64,000 bases of DNA from Candidatus Bipolaricaulota bacterium (lineage in GTDB: Bacteria > Bipolaricaulota > Bipolaricaulia > UBA7950 > UBA9294), in contig JANQGM010000005.1 of NCBI GenBank assembly GCA_028277345.1, forward strand, positions 1-64,000. Reading direction: 5' to 3'. The position numbers and the translations under genes were made by a program. The notes beneath the pieces are model-generated. The model saw only the letters and a program-made list of their open reading frames with translations, had not been told where the DNA came from and made no database searches. This document shows positions 43,273 to 51,633 of the stretch, in pieces; positions within the stretch are counted from its first letter, which is position 1; the number at the start of each line of letters is the position of its first letter.

Positions 43273-43902
43273 CTACCTCACTCTCCTAAAGAGATAGACG
43301 GGAGCGGTCTTGGTGTAGCCGATGCCACGCCCGAGTGTCCGCAGAAGCTCCTCAGTTACTTCGATCTCTTTCTTCGGTTTGAAGTAGGCATCGAGCTTGT
43401 CATCCTCCCTATGTAGCTGGTCTCCGCGTCCCTGGATCACGCCAATGAACTGGTAATCGGGATCAATCGAAGCAAGCCCGGCATCACCATGGCTATTGTT
43501 CACAGCGAGCACCCCGCCCATCCTCAAGTAGCGTTTGCAAGGCTTGGAGATGAAGCCAGCGTACAGAGAGAGGAGCAGATCAAAGCTGCCTTCGGGCACA
43601 TCGAGACGATTCTCGTAGCTCGTGCCGTGGAATGTCAGCTGTGGGGCTTCCTGATAGACCTTGTTCCTCTCGACCAAAGCCCGAACCTCGTCCATCTGCG
43701 AGAAAAACCGCTTCGCGTTGCGATCGTTGTCGACATACGTTACCGAAGGGAACAGAAAGGAGGCCGTAATGTGGATGAAACTGCCCGGATACAAGACATG
43801 CTCCCACGCCCGCCAGGATGCAAGCGCAGAGAAGAGCCCGCGGCGTGCCTTGTCTCCAGCATAGTATTTCTCATAGAGCTTCTCAGCGAACCGAACTGCC
43901 AT
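43273..43902 (-). CDS. Unknown protein, possibly methyltransferase-like
   Basis: 209 aa, ends 22 bp from the methyltransferase and converges with it. It has a predicted alternating fold (FIHITASFLFPSVTYVDNDRN, FDLLLSLYAGFISKPCKRYL, GGVLAVNNSHGDAGLASIDP) suggesting a Rossmann-like methyltransferase without a clear Gly-rich motif I. Function not assignable. Confidence 0.6.
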   Translation of the reverse strand: MAVRFAEKLYEKYYAGDKARRGLFSALASWRAWEHVLYPGSFIHITASFLFPSVTYVDNDRNAKRFFSQMDEVRALVERNKVYQEAPQLTFHGTSYENRLDVPEGSFDLLLSLYAGFISKPCKRYLRMGGVLAVNNSHGDAGLASIDPDYQFIGVIQGRGDQLHREDDKLDAYFKPKKEIEVTEELLRTLGRGIGYTKTAPVYLFRRVR

Positions 43903-44482
43903 CGAAACGCATCACATCCCTTCATGGGCTTAATCGATCTGGATCGTCCCTATCTACCAGTTTACGCGATACAGGAGACCAGCCACGCCTCGTCACACGT
44001 TGTTGAGAAGAAGCTGCCGAACCCACAGTGCTTCACGCCGTTCCAACCCCTGATGCGGGATTGGCATTCTCCCCTTCATGAAAGCACGAGCGTGCACGTT
44101 TACTATCCGGCCCTCCAGGTTCCATTTCGAACGAGTCCTGACATCGCACGGAGACGAATACGGAGGCACCAAAACAACGGTTCTTGGCAAAAAAACTCAC
44201 CGTCTCCGGGCTTTCGTTCTCTTTTTCTTCTCGATCAAGACTCACAAACCCCGAGCGTCCTTCGTTGGAGCCTGGATAACGGTCGGTTGACGCATCTGCC
44301 TGCGCCGTTTACTCCTTAGCGAGAGGACCTCACAAAGCACCAGACTCAAGTCGATGGGTATCAGCAAACTCGACCACGTCGTCGCTGCTCCAAAAAGCAG
44401 AACATAGGAACTAGGCGTCCCTCCCAGAGTACCGACTGCTCAGTTGTCATCGCCGATGGAAGCGAGATAACTACCTTTCGTG
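43903..44482. other. Intergenic with the last island repeat
   Basis: Reading frames here are antisense-like or random. It holds repeat 10 at 44,084 and precedes the PadR promoter. Confidence 0.4.
44084..44124. repeat. tRNA-Ala 3'-end-like repeat 10 (diverged A type)
   Basis: GCACGAGCGTGCACGTTTAC, then CGGCCCTCCAGGTTCCA. It matches the pattern ACGAGCGnnC...CCCnCCAGGnTCCA. Most distal copy found. Confidence 0.45.
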
Positions 44483-44528
44483 TTGACGCCTCGTGATGTT
44501 CGCGGCATAATATATCGATTCGATATAT
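44483..44528 (+). promoter_or_regulatory. padR promoter with perfect operator palindrome
   Basis: -35 TTGACG (44,483), 17 nt, -10 CATAAT (44,506). From 44,510 to 44,528 ATATATCGA and TCGATATAT form a perfect 9-bp inverted repeat around one T, overlapping the -10 box and start site. This suits autorepression by the PadR protein whose ATG is at 44,542. Confidence 0.7.
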
Positions 44529-44541
44529 CGAAAGGATACTC

Positions 44542-45093
44542 ATGGCAAAACTCAACCCTGTGATTCTTGGATTCCTCAGAGTTCGCCCGATGACGGGCTA
44601 CACGCTGAGGCGCAACATTGACTTGTCCGTAGGGCAGTTTTGGACAGCGAGCTTCGGCGGCCTGTATCCGGCTCTCCGACGTTTGGTCAGGGAGGGGCTC
44701 ATCTCGCGAGTACCCAACAGCACAGCCAAGGAGTATGACATCACGGAGAAAGGTCAGGATTCGTTCCGTCGTTGGCTCTTGGGAACAGCCGGGAGCCCCA
44801 CACTAAAGGATGAGTTCCTGCTAAGGGTTTTCTTTGCATCCGATGATGAGTTTCAGGCACTCCTTCCAGCCGTAGGACGCCGGTTGGCGGAAAACGAGGA
44901 TCGCAAGGCGTCCCTGGATGAGATCGCGGAGAACGCTGTGCAGATGAGCCGAGGCCAGCGGTTCTGTCTGGCTCTCGGAAACCGGCGCTTGGAGATTGAA
45001 CAACGTCTTTTGCTTGAACTTCAAGCCGAGCAGCTTACTGCATCGGGGATCCAGGGTTTCGAGGCCGGCGACAGGAGGGCGGCTCCATGCTAG
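44542..45093 (+). CDS. PadR-family transcriptional regulator
   Basis: 183 aa. The winged-helix domain reads NPVILGFLRVRPMTGYTLRR, SFGGLYPALRRLVREGLISR and KEYDITEKGQDSFRRWL, typical of PadR (the TGY..Y..L..L...G.I pattern). The second half is a helical dimerisation domain (FLLRVFFASDDEFQALLPAV). SD AAAGGA. It overlaps the CPBP gene by 7 bp, so the two form an operon under the palindromic promoter. Confidence 0.9.
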   Translation: MAKLNPVILGFLRVRPMTGYTLRRNIDLSVGQFWTASFGGLYPALRRLVREGLISRVPNSTAKEYDITEKGQDSFRRWLLGTAGSPTLKDEFLLRVFFASDDEFQALLPAVGRRLAENEDRKASLDEIAENAVQMSRGQRFCLALGNRRLEIEQRLLLELQAEQLTASGIQGFEAGDRRAAPC

Positions 45094-45806
45094 TCCATGC
45101 ACTCTTGCCCGTGTTGCTTGTCGTTCTTCATACCGTTGCGATCGGACAATTGAGAACGCGCCTGTGCAAATCCGAGTCGGATTCGCTCTATCGATCACTG
45201 GTTCTGATCGCTCCCGTCAGCATCGCTCTTAGTGCCGCATTGATTCTCGCGATAGGGCTTCCTCTCCAAGAGGCGGGATTGAGCCTCGGAAACCCGAAAG
45301 CAGGCCTTTTCGTCGTGGGAATCCTCGGCATTCCGTTTGCGCTTCTAACAGCAGGCGCAGTGTTTCTCATTCCACGTGAGCACTTGCAGTCGCTGACGAC
45401 GTATGCAGGCGGAGACACATCGTACGTTTTCCGACGACTTTTTGCGTGGATTCTGGTGGGGCCGGTCGAAGAACTGCTCTTTCGAGCGTTCCTCCAAGGG
45501 GCTCTGTCAAGGGGGCTCTCAGGGAGCCTCGGTCCGCTGGAATACTCGACGCTGATTGCCGCAAGCGTGTTCGCACTGATCCATCTTGGGAACGTTCTTG
45601 CTGGAAAGGAATCGATGCAGCACTTTGTCTTCCAGCTCCCCGGACGCTTCGCTGCCGGCCTTATTTTTGGCTACAGCTTTCAAGTGGGGAAAAGCATCCT
45701 CTACCCCATCTTCCTCCATAATCTGCAAGACGGACTCAATCTGGAGGTTCTCGGATGGCGTATCAAGCGGATCCAGTTAGCGGCTCATCATGTCAAGTCA
45801 GACTAA
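45087..45806 (+). CDS. CPBP-family intramembrane glutamic endopeptidase
   Basis: 239 aa with about seven membrane helices. The Abi/CPBP motifs are complete: VEELLFRAFLQGAL (EExxxR), FALIHLGN (FxxxH) and IFLHNLQDGLN (HxxxD/N). Members cleave membrane-associated substrates, including bacteriocin leaders or prenylated proteins. Translationally coupled to padR. Confidence 0.88.
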   Translation: MLVHALLPVLLVVLHTVAIGQLRTRLCKSESDSLYRSLVLIAPVSIALSAALILAIGLPLQEAGLSLGNPKAGLFVVGILGIPFALLTAGAVFLIPREHLQSLTTYAGGDTSYVFRRLFAWILVGPVEELLFRAFLQGALSRGLSGSLGPLEYSTLIAASVFALIHLGNVLAGKESMQHFVFQLPGRFAAGLIFGYSFQVGKSILYPIFLHNLQDGLNLEVLGWRIKRIQLAAHHVKSD

Positions 45807-45875
45807 TCCTCTCCGGCACCTGGCCAGATATGAGAGCACGTTCTGCCGGTGATTGCAGAGCGCCTAAGGCAAGGG

Positions 45876-46420
45876 CTACGCACGCAGAAACAGCACATTC
45901 CAAGGTGCCCGCATTGCGAAGAAGGCGAATCGCCAATGGCCTCGGACCAACGGAAACACACATGGATAAGTAGCGGTTAAGGCAATCAGACGACCGATGA
46001 TGGAACCCGTTGTGTAAACCCCGACGGCGGTGCCACACTCTCGTCCATTAAGCCACTCTGACACAAGCTTGAGAGCACCGATCGATACAAAGGAGCCACC
46101 AACACCGAGTAGGGCGACCGCCAAGAGAGGCCACGCGAATCCAGTCGACGGAGCACGCAACGCCAAATACGCACAAATTACCGTGATGCCGACCAGAATC
46201 GCCAGACATGCGCTCCATCGATCCAGTACGAGCCCCGCGATCGCCGCAAAGCCAATGTACACCCTGCCAGGCACCGAGAATCAATCCCATCTGCGCGTAG
46301 CTCGGTCCCAACTCGGCAATGATGGGTGAGACAAGCGGAGCAGTGGAACGAACTGCGAGTCCGACCGTCCCGTACACGCTCCGCACGAGCTGGAGTCAAC
46401 GAGCAACTGGAGGAAGAGAA
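45876..46420 (-). pseudogene. Major facilitator transporter fragment, frameshifted
   Basis: Minus strand: VRSVYGTVGLAVRSTAPLVS and AQMGLILGAWQ in one frame continue as VYIGFAAIAGLVLDRWSACL and TAVGVYTTGSIIGRLIALTA in another, with the shift near 46,265. These correspond to helices 1-5 of an MFS permease; the C-terminal half is missing. It follows the alpha/beta hydrolase gene by 36 bp, so it may have been the transporter of that operon. Confidence 0.6.
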
Positions 46421-46455
46421 CCGCCTGAGGTCACCCGCAGGCTGGCCAGCGCTGG

Positions 46456-47274
46456 CTATTCCGTGGCACGGGCCACAAAGCGACGCACAAGATCGTGGAG
46501 CCCTGGAGGATTGTGAAAGCGAACACCATGCCCCACATTTGGGAAGACATGCATCTCCGCATGAGGGACGGCATTCGCAATGATCGCAGACTGGCTGGGC
46601 GGGCAAGATGGATCTTGTTCTCCCACCAGAATGAGCACAGGGATTTCAAGCGAAGTCAACTCCTCGCGGACATCGTACTCGCCGATCCTCCGGATACATT
46701 CGGCAAGCGCAACCGGATTCTGTTCCTGCTCGATCATCCCCTGCTTCGGGAATCCCCACTCTCCCATGCCAAGGCGCTGGATCACAGCACTGAAGGCTTT
46801 CTGTGCTTCGGGAGTGGGGTTGTCCCGGAAGGCGGCAGCTTCGGGGCTTTTCGATACCTCCGGCCAAATGCTAGTGGTGTCTTGGATGTACTGCCAGCTT
46901 GGCGCCGTTCCGTCGAGGATCATCCCGGAAAGGGTGTGCGGATACGTCACGGCGTAAACTTGCCCCGTCATCCCACCGTACGAGACGCCCCAATAGAACC
47001 ATCGATCAAGGCCGAGTTGCTTGCGTACGGCATCTAAGTCATCGGACAGCCTCCAGAACCCATAATCCGAAGCATCCCGTGCAGGAGAACTCCGGCCAAA
47101 GCCCCGAGGATAGACCGTAATTGTCGTACAGCCGGACACACGCGGATAGCCGCCGTTCTTCGGCGCCCAGTACGGATGCGAGCCGGCGATCACCGGCCCT
47201 TCGCCCTCAACCAAGTAAGCGATGTCGCCGCCATCGGATGCCGCCTTGCCCATGCCTTGCTTCACGTCACGCAT
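46456..47274 (-). CDS. Alpha/beta hydrolase
   Basis: 272 aa, ATG with GAGGAG 5 nt upstream. The hydrolase fold is intact: TITVYPRGFGRSSPARDASD, nucleophile WGVSYGGMTG, acid LILVGEQDPSCPPSQ, His FPNVGHGVRFHNPP. It resembles proline-iminopeptidase/epoxide-hydrolase relatives; substrate unknown. Last intact gene of the minus-strand operon that diverges from the GntR gene. Confidence 0.9.
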   Translation of the reverse strand: MRDVKQGMGKAASDGGDIAYLVEGEGPVIAGSHPYWAPKNGGYPRVSGCTTITVYPRGFGRSSPARDASDYGFWRLSDDLDAVRKQLGLDRWFYWGVSYGGMTGQVYAVTYPHTLSGMILDGTAPSWQYIQDTTSIWPEVSKSPEAAAFRDNPTPEAQKAFSAVIQRLGMGEWGFPKQGMIEQEQNPVALAECIRRIGEYDVREELTSLEIPVLILVGEQDPSCPPSQSAIIANAVPHAEMHVFPNVGHGVRFHNPPGLHDLVRRFVARATE

Positions 47275-47308
47275 GTGAACTCCTCTGCGTTCTTCGTTCG
47301 TTCGCTGC

Positions 47309-47872
47309 TCACGAGTCCTTCCATCGATAGCAGAAATCGCAGTGCGAAGCGCCCTCCATGATGGTTTGCGTACGCTCGAGTTCGAGTTTCGGGTGCATCG
47401 TCTTTGCTCGTGGGAAGTCGCTGTCACAAATCCAGGTTTTGCCAATCTCCGTTGCATCCATTTCCTTGAAGATCTCCGACCAAAGGCAACCGACGATAGT
47501 GAACGAGAAGCTGTCGTCCGTGACGCTGTAGGAAGAGACATCCATCTTCGTCGTCTTCCACACAAGGATCGAACCTTGAGCGAGCGGTCCAGCAAGGATG
47601 GGAGAACCTAGGTTGCGGGAAGCGTCCATGTATTCCGCGAACGTCTCTGCCGTCTTCTTGGTTTGCCAGCCACGATAGGCTGCCGATTTAGCAAGACACC
47701 CAACCTCTTCGAGCATGGCCTCCTTGACAAGGCGCAGGGTCGCGTCCTTGCCATGGATCTCGTAGAGCTTCTTCACGAGGGTCACGGGAAAGGCAAACCA
47801 TTGGCGCAAGTAGCGCTCTGGGGAGATCGTCATCTGATCTTCCGGCCACAGTGTCGATTGCTCTCGTTGCAT
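47309..47872 (-). CDS. ATC-hydrolase-family protein, copy A
   Basis: 187 aa, ATG with GGAGGGG. It belongs by pattern to the L-2-amino-thiazoline-4-carboxylate hydrolase family (PF14196): RLVKEAMLEEVG at the N-terminus, a central TIVGCLWSEIFKEMDATEIG with ICDSDFPRAKTMHPKL, and the signature EGASHCDFCYRW. Characterised members open the thiazoline ring of ATC toward carbamoyl-cysteine; most relatives are uncharacterised. Lies 12 bp after the flavin reductase. Paralogues lie at 52,763, 61,493 and 63,357. Confidence 0.75.
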   Translation of the reverse strand: MQREQSTLWPEDQMTISPERYLRQWFAFPVTLVKKLYEIHGKDATLRLVKEAMLEEVGCLAKSAAYRGWQTKKTAETFAEYMDASRNLGSPILAGPLAQGSILVWKTTKMDVSSYSVTDDSFSFTIVGCLWSEIFKEMDATEIGKTWICDSDFPRAKTMHPKLELERTQTIMEGASHCDFCYRWKDS

Positions 47873-47884
47873 GAGTCTCCCCTC

Positions 47885-48592
47885 CTAGTCGCTCCAATGT
47901 TCCTTGTTGAGCCAACCGTTCTTCTCCCACATCTGCCGATCGTGGCCACCTATTGCCGAGGCCTTATTTCGAAGCGTCCGGAACACCTGCAGATCGGCAG
48001 CATCAGGGAAGAACGCAGGCTGATCGATCATGTCCGATACCAGTTGACGGGCTAGCATTTCCGCATCCGCCTTCACACCGGGGATCTCGGCAATGGCAAC
48101 ATCCGTTGGCCCGCCGTACCCCCCTCGCGTGTAAATGGACAACTCGCCGCTCACAATGATTCCCATCAGCCGGAGCCAACTACGCATGTAGTCCACCGTG
48201 CCACGAGCCACCGAAGCAGGCGCCGCGAGCGTAGTGACAATGGCACCGTATTTCCCGTGAAACGGAAACACGTGCGACCAGTTCGTGCAACGATCAATGA
48301 ACGTCTTTAAGATTCCCGGGATCGTCATGATGTAGACTGGGACAGCGAAGATAAACCCATCCGCCGCAAAGAACTTCTCTTGGATGTCCCCTAGGCCGTC
48401 GTCTCTCTGAATGCAGTCGTACGGTTCTCGAAACAAACAAGCACAGCAGCCCTTGCAGTGTTTTAGGTCGTGATCTCCCAAATTCACAACCTCCGTCTCA
48501 ATATCCGGGTTCGTGATGCTGTCCAGCATCAGCGTTAGCACGCCATAGGAGTTCACTTTACGTGGACTGCAATTCACCCCTAGCAGCTTCAC
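47885..48592 (-). CDS. NADPH-dependent FMN reductase/flavodoxin-fold protein with Cys cluster
   Basis: 235 aa, GTG with AAAGGAGG 6 nt upstream. Flavodoxin-like fold: LLGVNCSPRKVNSYGVL for the FMN phosphate loop, CKGCCACLFREPYDCI with a CxxC cluster, and AADGFIFAVPVYIMTIPGIL with the flavin-ring contact. Iron-sulfur flavoproteins and multimeric flavodoxin reductases look like this. Likely redox partner in the catabolic set. First gene of the minus operon, divergent from gntR. Confidence 0.85.
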   Translation of the reverse strand: MKLLGVNCSPRKVNSYGVLTLMLDSITNPDIETEVVNLGDHDLKHCKGCCACLFREPYDCIQRDDGLGDIQEKFFAADGFIFAVPVYIMTIPGILKTFIDRCTNWSHVFPFHGKYGAIVTTLAAPASVARGTVDYMRSWLRLMGIIVSGELSIYTRGGYGGPTDVAIAEIPGVKADAEMLARQLVSDMIDQPAFFPDAADLQVFRTLRNKASAIGGHDRQMWEKNGWLNKEHWSD

Positions 48593-48647
48593 GTCTCGCC
48601 TCCTTTCCACTTTTGCTCCTGATGCAACCCAGCCGCCGTGCAGGGAC

Positions 48648-48699
48648 TTGACAACCGGCAGCATGATATATACAGTGCACTATACTGCGTGATATATCA
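48648..48699 (+). promoter_or_regulatory. gntR promoter and palindromic operator
   Basis: TTGACA (48,648), 17 nt, TACAGT (48,671). TGATATAT at 48,664 and ATATATCA at 48,692 are perfect inverted arms; inside, CAGT and ACTG form a second symmetric pair. Placed between the divergent operons, it is a candidate GntR-regulator site for both. Confidence 0.6.
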
Positions 48700-48718
48700 C
48701 AGGACAAGGAGGAGGCAC

Positions 48719-49453
48719 GTGCCGCTATCTGACGGTCGACGAGTTCAACCAGCCGCCATCTCATCCAAACCTTCCCTGACAGATCGTGTTCATCAGACCC
48801 TTCAGGAGCGAATCATCCTTGGAGGCGTCCATGGCGGTCAGATGCTCATTGAGTCCCATCTGGCGGAGGAATTCGGCGTCAGCAAGACGCCCGTACGGGA
48901 AGCGTTGTCGCTGCTCAGTCAATCAGGATTCGTGGAGGTCATCCCCCGCCAGGGATATCGCGTGACGGCAATTACGGTCAAGGATATCCATGAGATCTAT
49001 GAGCTTCGCGTCCTTCTCGAGGGAGAAGCAGCTGCGCTGGCCGCTCAACGCGCGACCCCGGAGAACTACACGAAGATGCGATCGGAAATGTCTCGCCTGA
49101 GCCAAGAGCTGGAGATGAAGGATGAGCCCCTCACGGCGTTGGATGTGATGACGATTGACGATGCCTTTCACATCGGCATCGCCAAATTAACGCAGAACAC
49201 GAGATTGCAGGCCACCATACGGCGATTGCTGCAACAAGCAACTCGCGTTCGATGGACGGACCCCCATATCAGTCCGGAAGGGATCCTTGCCGAGGGCAAG
49301 GGGAGCGAGCGGATCTACGTGGCACTCGAGCAGAGAGATCCCCATGCCGCGCGAGCGCTCATGGTCGATCACGTTCTGCATTCCAAAGAGCGAGTTTTGC
49401 AGAGCCTGCTCGATCCAACGCCGAACCAAGAGATTGAGCTGCAAGGCGCTTAG
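48719..49453 (+). CDS. GntR-family regulator (FadR/FCD subfamily)
   Basis: 244 aa, GTG with AAGGAGG 6 nt upstream. N-terminal winged helix: LTDRVHQTLQERIILGGVHG, ESHLAEEFGVSKTPVREALS, VIPRQGYRVTAI. C-terminal FCD ligand domain with ELRVLLEGEAAALAA, DDAFHIGIAKLTQN and the final H in MVDHVLHSKERV: the acidic and His residues that bind metal and carboxylate ligands. Divergent from the flavin-reductase operon and first in the long plus-strand cluster, so it probably controls both. Confidence 0.92.
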   Translation: MPLSDGRRVQPAAISSKPSLTDRVHQTLQERIILGGVHGGQMLIESHLAEEFGVSKTPVREALSLLSQSGFVEVIPRQGYRVTAITVKDIHEIYELRVLLEGEAAALAAQRATPENYTKMRSEMSRLSQELEMKDEPLTALDVMTIDDAFHIGIAKLTQNTRLQATIRRLLQQATRVRWTDPHISPEGILAEGKGSERIYVALEQRDPHAARALMVDHVLHSKERVLQSLLDPTPNQEIELQGA

Positions 49454-49498
49454 GAGAAACGGGACGCAAGCAAACAGGAACCGATTGAGGGAGGTTGG

Positions 49499-51268
49499 AT
49501 GCGCACACGACAAACGGACGTCCTCATTGTCGGCGGAGGGGGTGCCGGCTTTCGTGCGGCGATCGGTGCGAGAGAAGGGAACGCATCGGCCGTGCTCGCC
49601 AGCAAGGGTCCCTTGGCTCGATCTGGCGCAAGCCCAATGGCGGGCGCTGACTTAACCTGCCATGGGCAGGGAATGCGGCAGGCTGGATTCTTCGGTGAAC
49701 CGCGCGACAGCGAGGAGAAGTTCTTCAATGACATCGTTCACCAAGGCTGTTTCCTCAATGACCAGCACTTGGTGGAAACCTATGTTCGCGATGGTCCGGA
49801 GCGCCTCTTGGAGACGCTCGCGTGGGGGTGCAAGCCCCGGTTTAGTGACGAGCGAGCCATCTTTACCAGTGGAACGGGAATCATGGATGCCCATCTGCGA
49901 GAAGCCAAACGCCTTGGTGTTGAACTCCTTGAGGACGTCGCTGTGCTTGAGATCACCAAACATGACGGAGTCGTCAACGGTGCACTCGCCCTAGATATCC
50001 ACACGGGAGAGCTGATTGTCATCAATTGCAAGGCCGTTGTCATGGCCACGGGAGGATGGCACAAGGCCTACACCCCGGTGACGGGCTCAAAGGAGCTGAC
50101 TGGAGACGGCGTCGCGATGGGGTTCCGCGCGGGTGCGGAAGTCGGGAACATGGAGTTTGTCACGTTTGCCTGCAATATCCCCCTTTGGCCGCCCGTTTGG
50201 CGCGGCAGCATCATCACCTACGTGATGGGCATCATGTGCGGGGGAACGCTTGAAAATGCTGACAGAGAACGGTTCCTTGAGAAATACGATCCCGAAACGG
50301 TCTCGATCGCCTCTCACACAGAATGGAACAAGAGCTTCTTCTCAAATGTCGCTGCGCAAGAGATCCGTGCGGGCAAAGGATCGCCTCACGGTGGCGTCTA
50401 CTACGTTGCAGGAGATACGCCATGGGAAGCGTTCGAAGCGCGTGTGTTGAGCTCCTATCCAGACTGGAAGTTCAAGGGGGCAGACTTCTCCGACATGGCC
50501 GAGCTCTTCCGAAGCGGGGAAGGTGTTGAGGTCGCGGGTGCCGCCGAATACTTCGAAGGCGGCCTCTGTGTCGATAAGCACTTCGCCACCAATGTGCCAG
50601 GCTTGTATGCCGCCGGAGAGTGTGCCATCAGCCTGTTCGGCGCAAACCGAGTGGCTGCTGCGACGATGGAGATGCTCGTCACGGGCGCCATCGCCGGGCG
50701 AGCCGCCGCGGGCTTTGCGGCCAAGCAATCTTCTTTCGCATCCAACACCGATCACCTGCGCGCACTCATCAAGAAGGTCGAAGCACCGCTTGGGCGCAAT
50801 GCAGGCTCATCTCCAGGACGTGTCCGGGCGAAGCTTCAGCGTGAATCACATGAGAAACTTGGTCCCGTCAGGAATGCCGAGGAGATTCAGGATCTGCTCA
50901 AGTTCGTGAAAGACACGCAAGAATCCGTGCTGCCGAACCTTGCTCCTCGGTCGAAGACACGTGCCTACAACAAGGAGTGGATTGAGATTTTGGAACTGGA
51001 GAATCTGCTCAAGGTCATCGAACTCTCCGCCGTGGCTGCCGAAGCGCGTACGGAGAGCCGGGGCGTTCACTATCGCGAGGAGTTCCCCTCCACCGACAAC
51101 GATCAGTGGCTCGTCGAGATCGTTCTCCATGAGAAGGACGGCGCTACTAAACTCGCGAAACGGCCCGTATCCGTCACCTCGCTCGTTCCTCCCTCGGGGA
51201 GCATTCCTTACTTCGACATGGTGAAACGCATGATGCTTGCGCACTCGGATGTCGGAGGACATCACTGA
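49499..51268 (+). CDS. Fumarate-reductase/succinate-dehydrogenase-like flavoprotein, module 1
   Basis: 589 aa. FAD-binding DVLIVGGGGAGFRAAIGARE at residue 7, VVMATGGWHKAYTP, and NVPGLYAAGECAISLFGANR near 380 for the second FAD contact. C-terminal SdhA-type domain includes ESRGVHYREEFPSTDND. Where FrdA has HYTMGG, this protein has EYFEGG, so a conserved active-site His is absent and a substrate other than fumarate is likely. Its partner is the 2Fe-2S protein that overlaps its stop by one base. No membrane anchor is present. Confidence 0.85.
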   Translation: MRTRQTDVLIVGGGGAGFRAAIGAREGNASAVLASKGPLARSGASPMAGADLTCHGQGMRQAGFFGEPRDSEEKFFNDIVHQGCFLNDQHLVETYVRDGPERLLETLAWGCKPRFSDERAIFTSGTGIMDAHLREAKRLGVELLEDVAVLEITKHDGVVNGALALDIHTGELIVINCKAVVMATGGWHKAYTPVTGSKELTGDGVAMGFRAGAEVGNMEFVTFACNIPLWPPVWRGSIITYVMGIMCGGTLENADRERFLEKYDPETVSIASHTEWNKSFFSNVAAQEIRAGKGSPHGGVYYVAGDTPWEAFEARVLSSYPDWKFKGADFSDMAELFRSGEGVEVAGAAEYFEGGLCVDKHFATNVPGLYAAGECAISLFGANRVAAATMEMLVTGAIAGRAAAGFAAKQSSFASNTDHLRALIKKVEAPLGRNAGSSPGRVRAKLQRESHEKLGPVRNAEEIQDLLKFVKDTQESVLPNLAPRSKTRAYNKEWIEILELENLLKVIELSAVAAEARTESRGVHYREEFPSTDNDQWLVEIVLHEKDGATKLAKRPVSVTSLVPPSGSIPYFDMVKRMMLAHSDVGGHH

Positions 51269-51633
51269 TGGACGGCGAAGAGAGAAAGGAGGCTGTGCCC
51301 TTGGAGAAAACCGTAAATGTTCGAGTTCGACGATACGATCCGGCAACCGATACCGACAGCCGGTATGACACCTTTGAGGTGCCGGTGGTCCACGGCATGA
51401 GCGTTCTGGATGCACTTGACTTCATCTACGAGCATCTCGATGGCACCCTTTCCTATTACGACCACGCCGCCTGCAATCAGGGCATTTGCAAGCGCTGCCT
51501 CATCCAAATCAACGGAGAAACAGGCCTCATGTGCCAAACGCGAGTGGAAGGCGATGTGACGCTCGATCCGCTCCCGCGATTTGACGTTGTCAAGGATTTG
51601 GTAACGGCTCGAGGGGGTGAGACTCGTGGGTAG
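51268..51633 (+). CDS. 2Fe-2S ferredoxin-domain protein, module 1
   Basis: 121 aa resembling only the N-terminal 2Fe-2S domain of SdhB/FrdB: VNVRVRRYDPATDTDSRYDT, then the cluster ligands in ACNQGICKRCLIQING and LMC. The C-terminal dicluster domain of SdhB is missing, so the protein carries one cluster. It overlaps the flavoprotein stop and probably passes electrons to or from its FAD. Confidence 0.85.
   Translation: MDGEERKEAVPLEKTVNVRVRRYDPATDTDSRYDTFEVPVVHGMSVLDALDFIYEHLDGTLSYYDHAACNQGICKRCLIQINGETGLMCQTRVEGDVTLDPLPRFDVVKDLVTARGGETRG

Noticed and set aside
24767-44124. Prophage or ICE inserted at tRNA-Ala
   Set aside because: No capsid, portal, terminase, relaxase, type IV secretion or integrase genes; the content is a mosaic of metabolic and regulatory genes.
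43489-44319. 276-codon plus-strand frame
   Set aside because: Most of it is antisense to the 209-aa minus-strand gene and then crosses the last tRNA-like repeat. Its translation is not protein-like.
49499-51633. Succinate dehydrogenase or fumarate reductase complex
   Set aside because: The iron-sulfur protein is only 121 aa with one cluster, there is no membrane anchor, and the module 1 flavoprotein lacks the conserved HY..GG segment.
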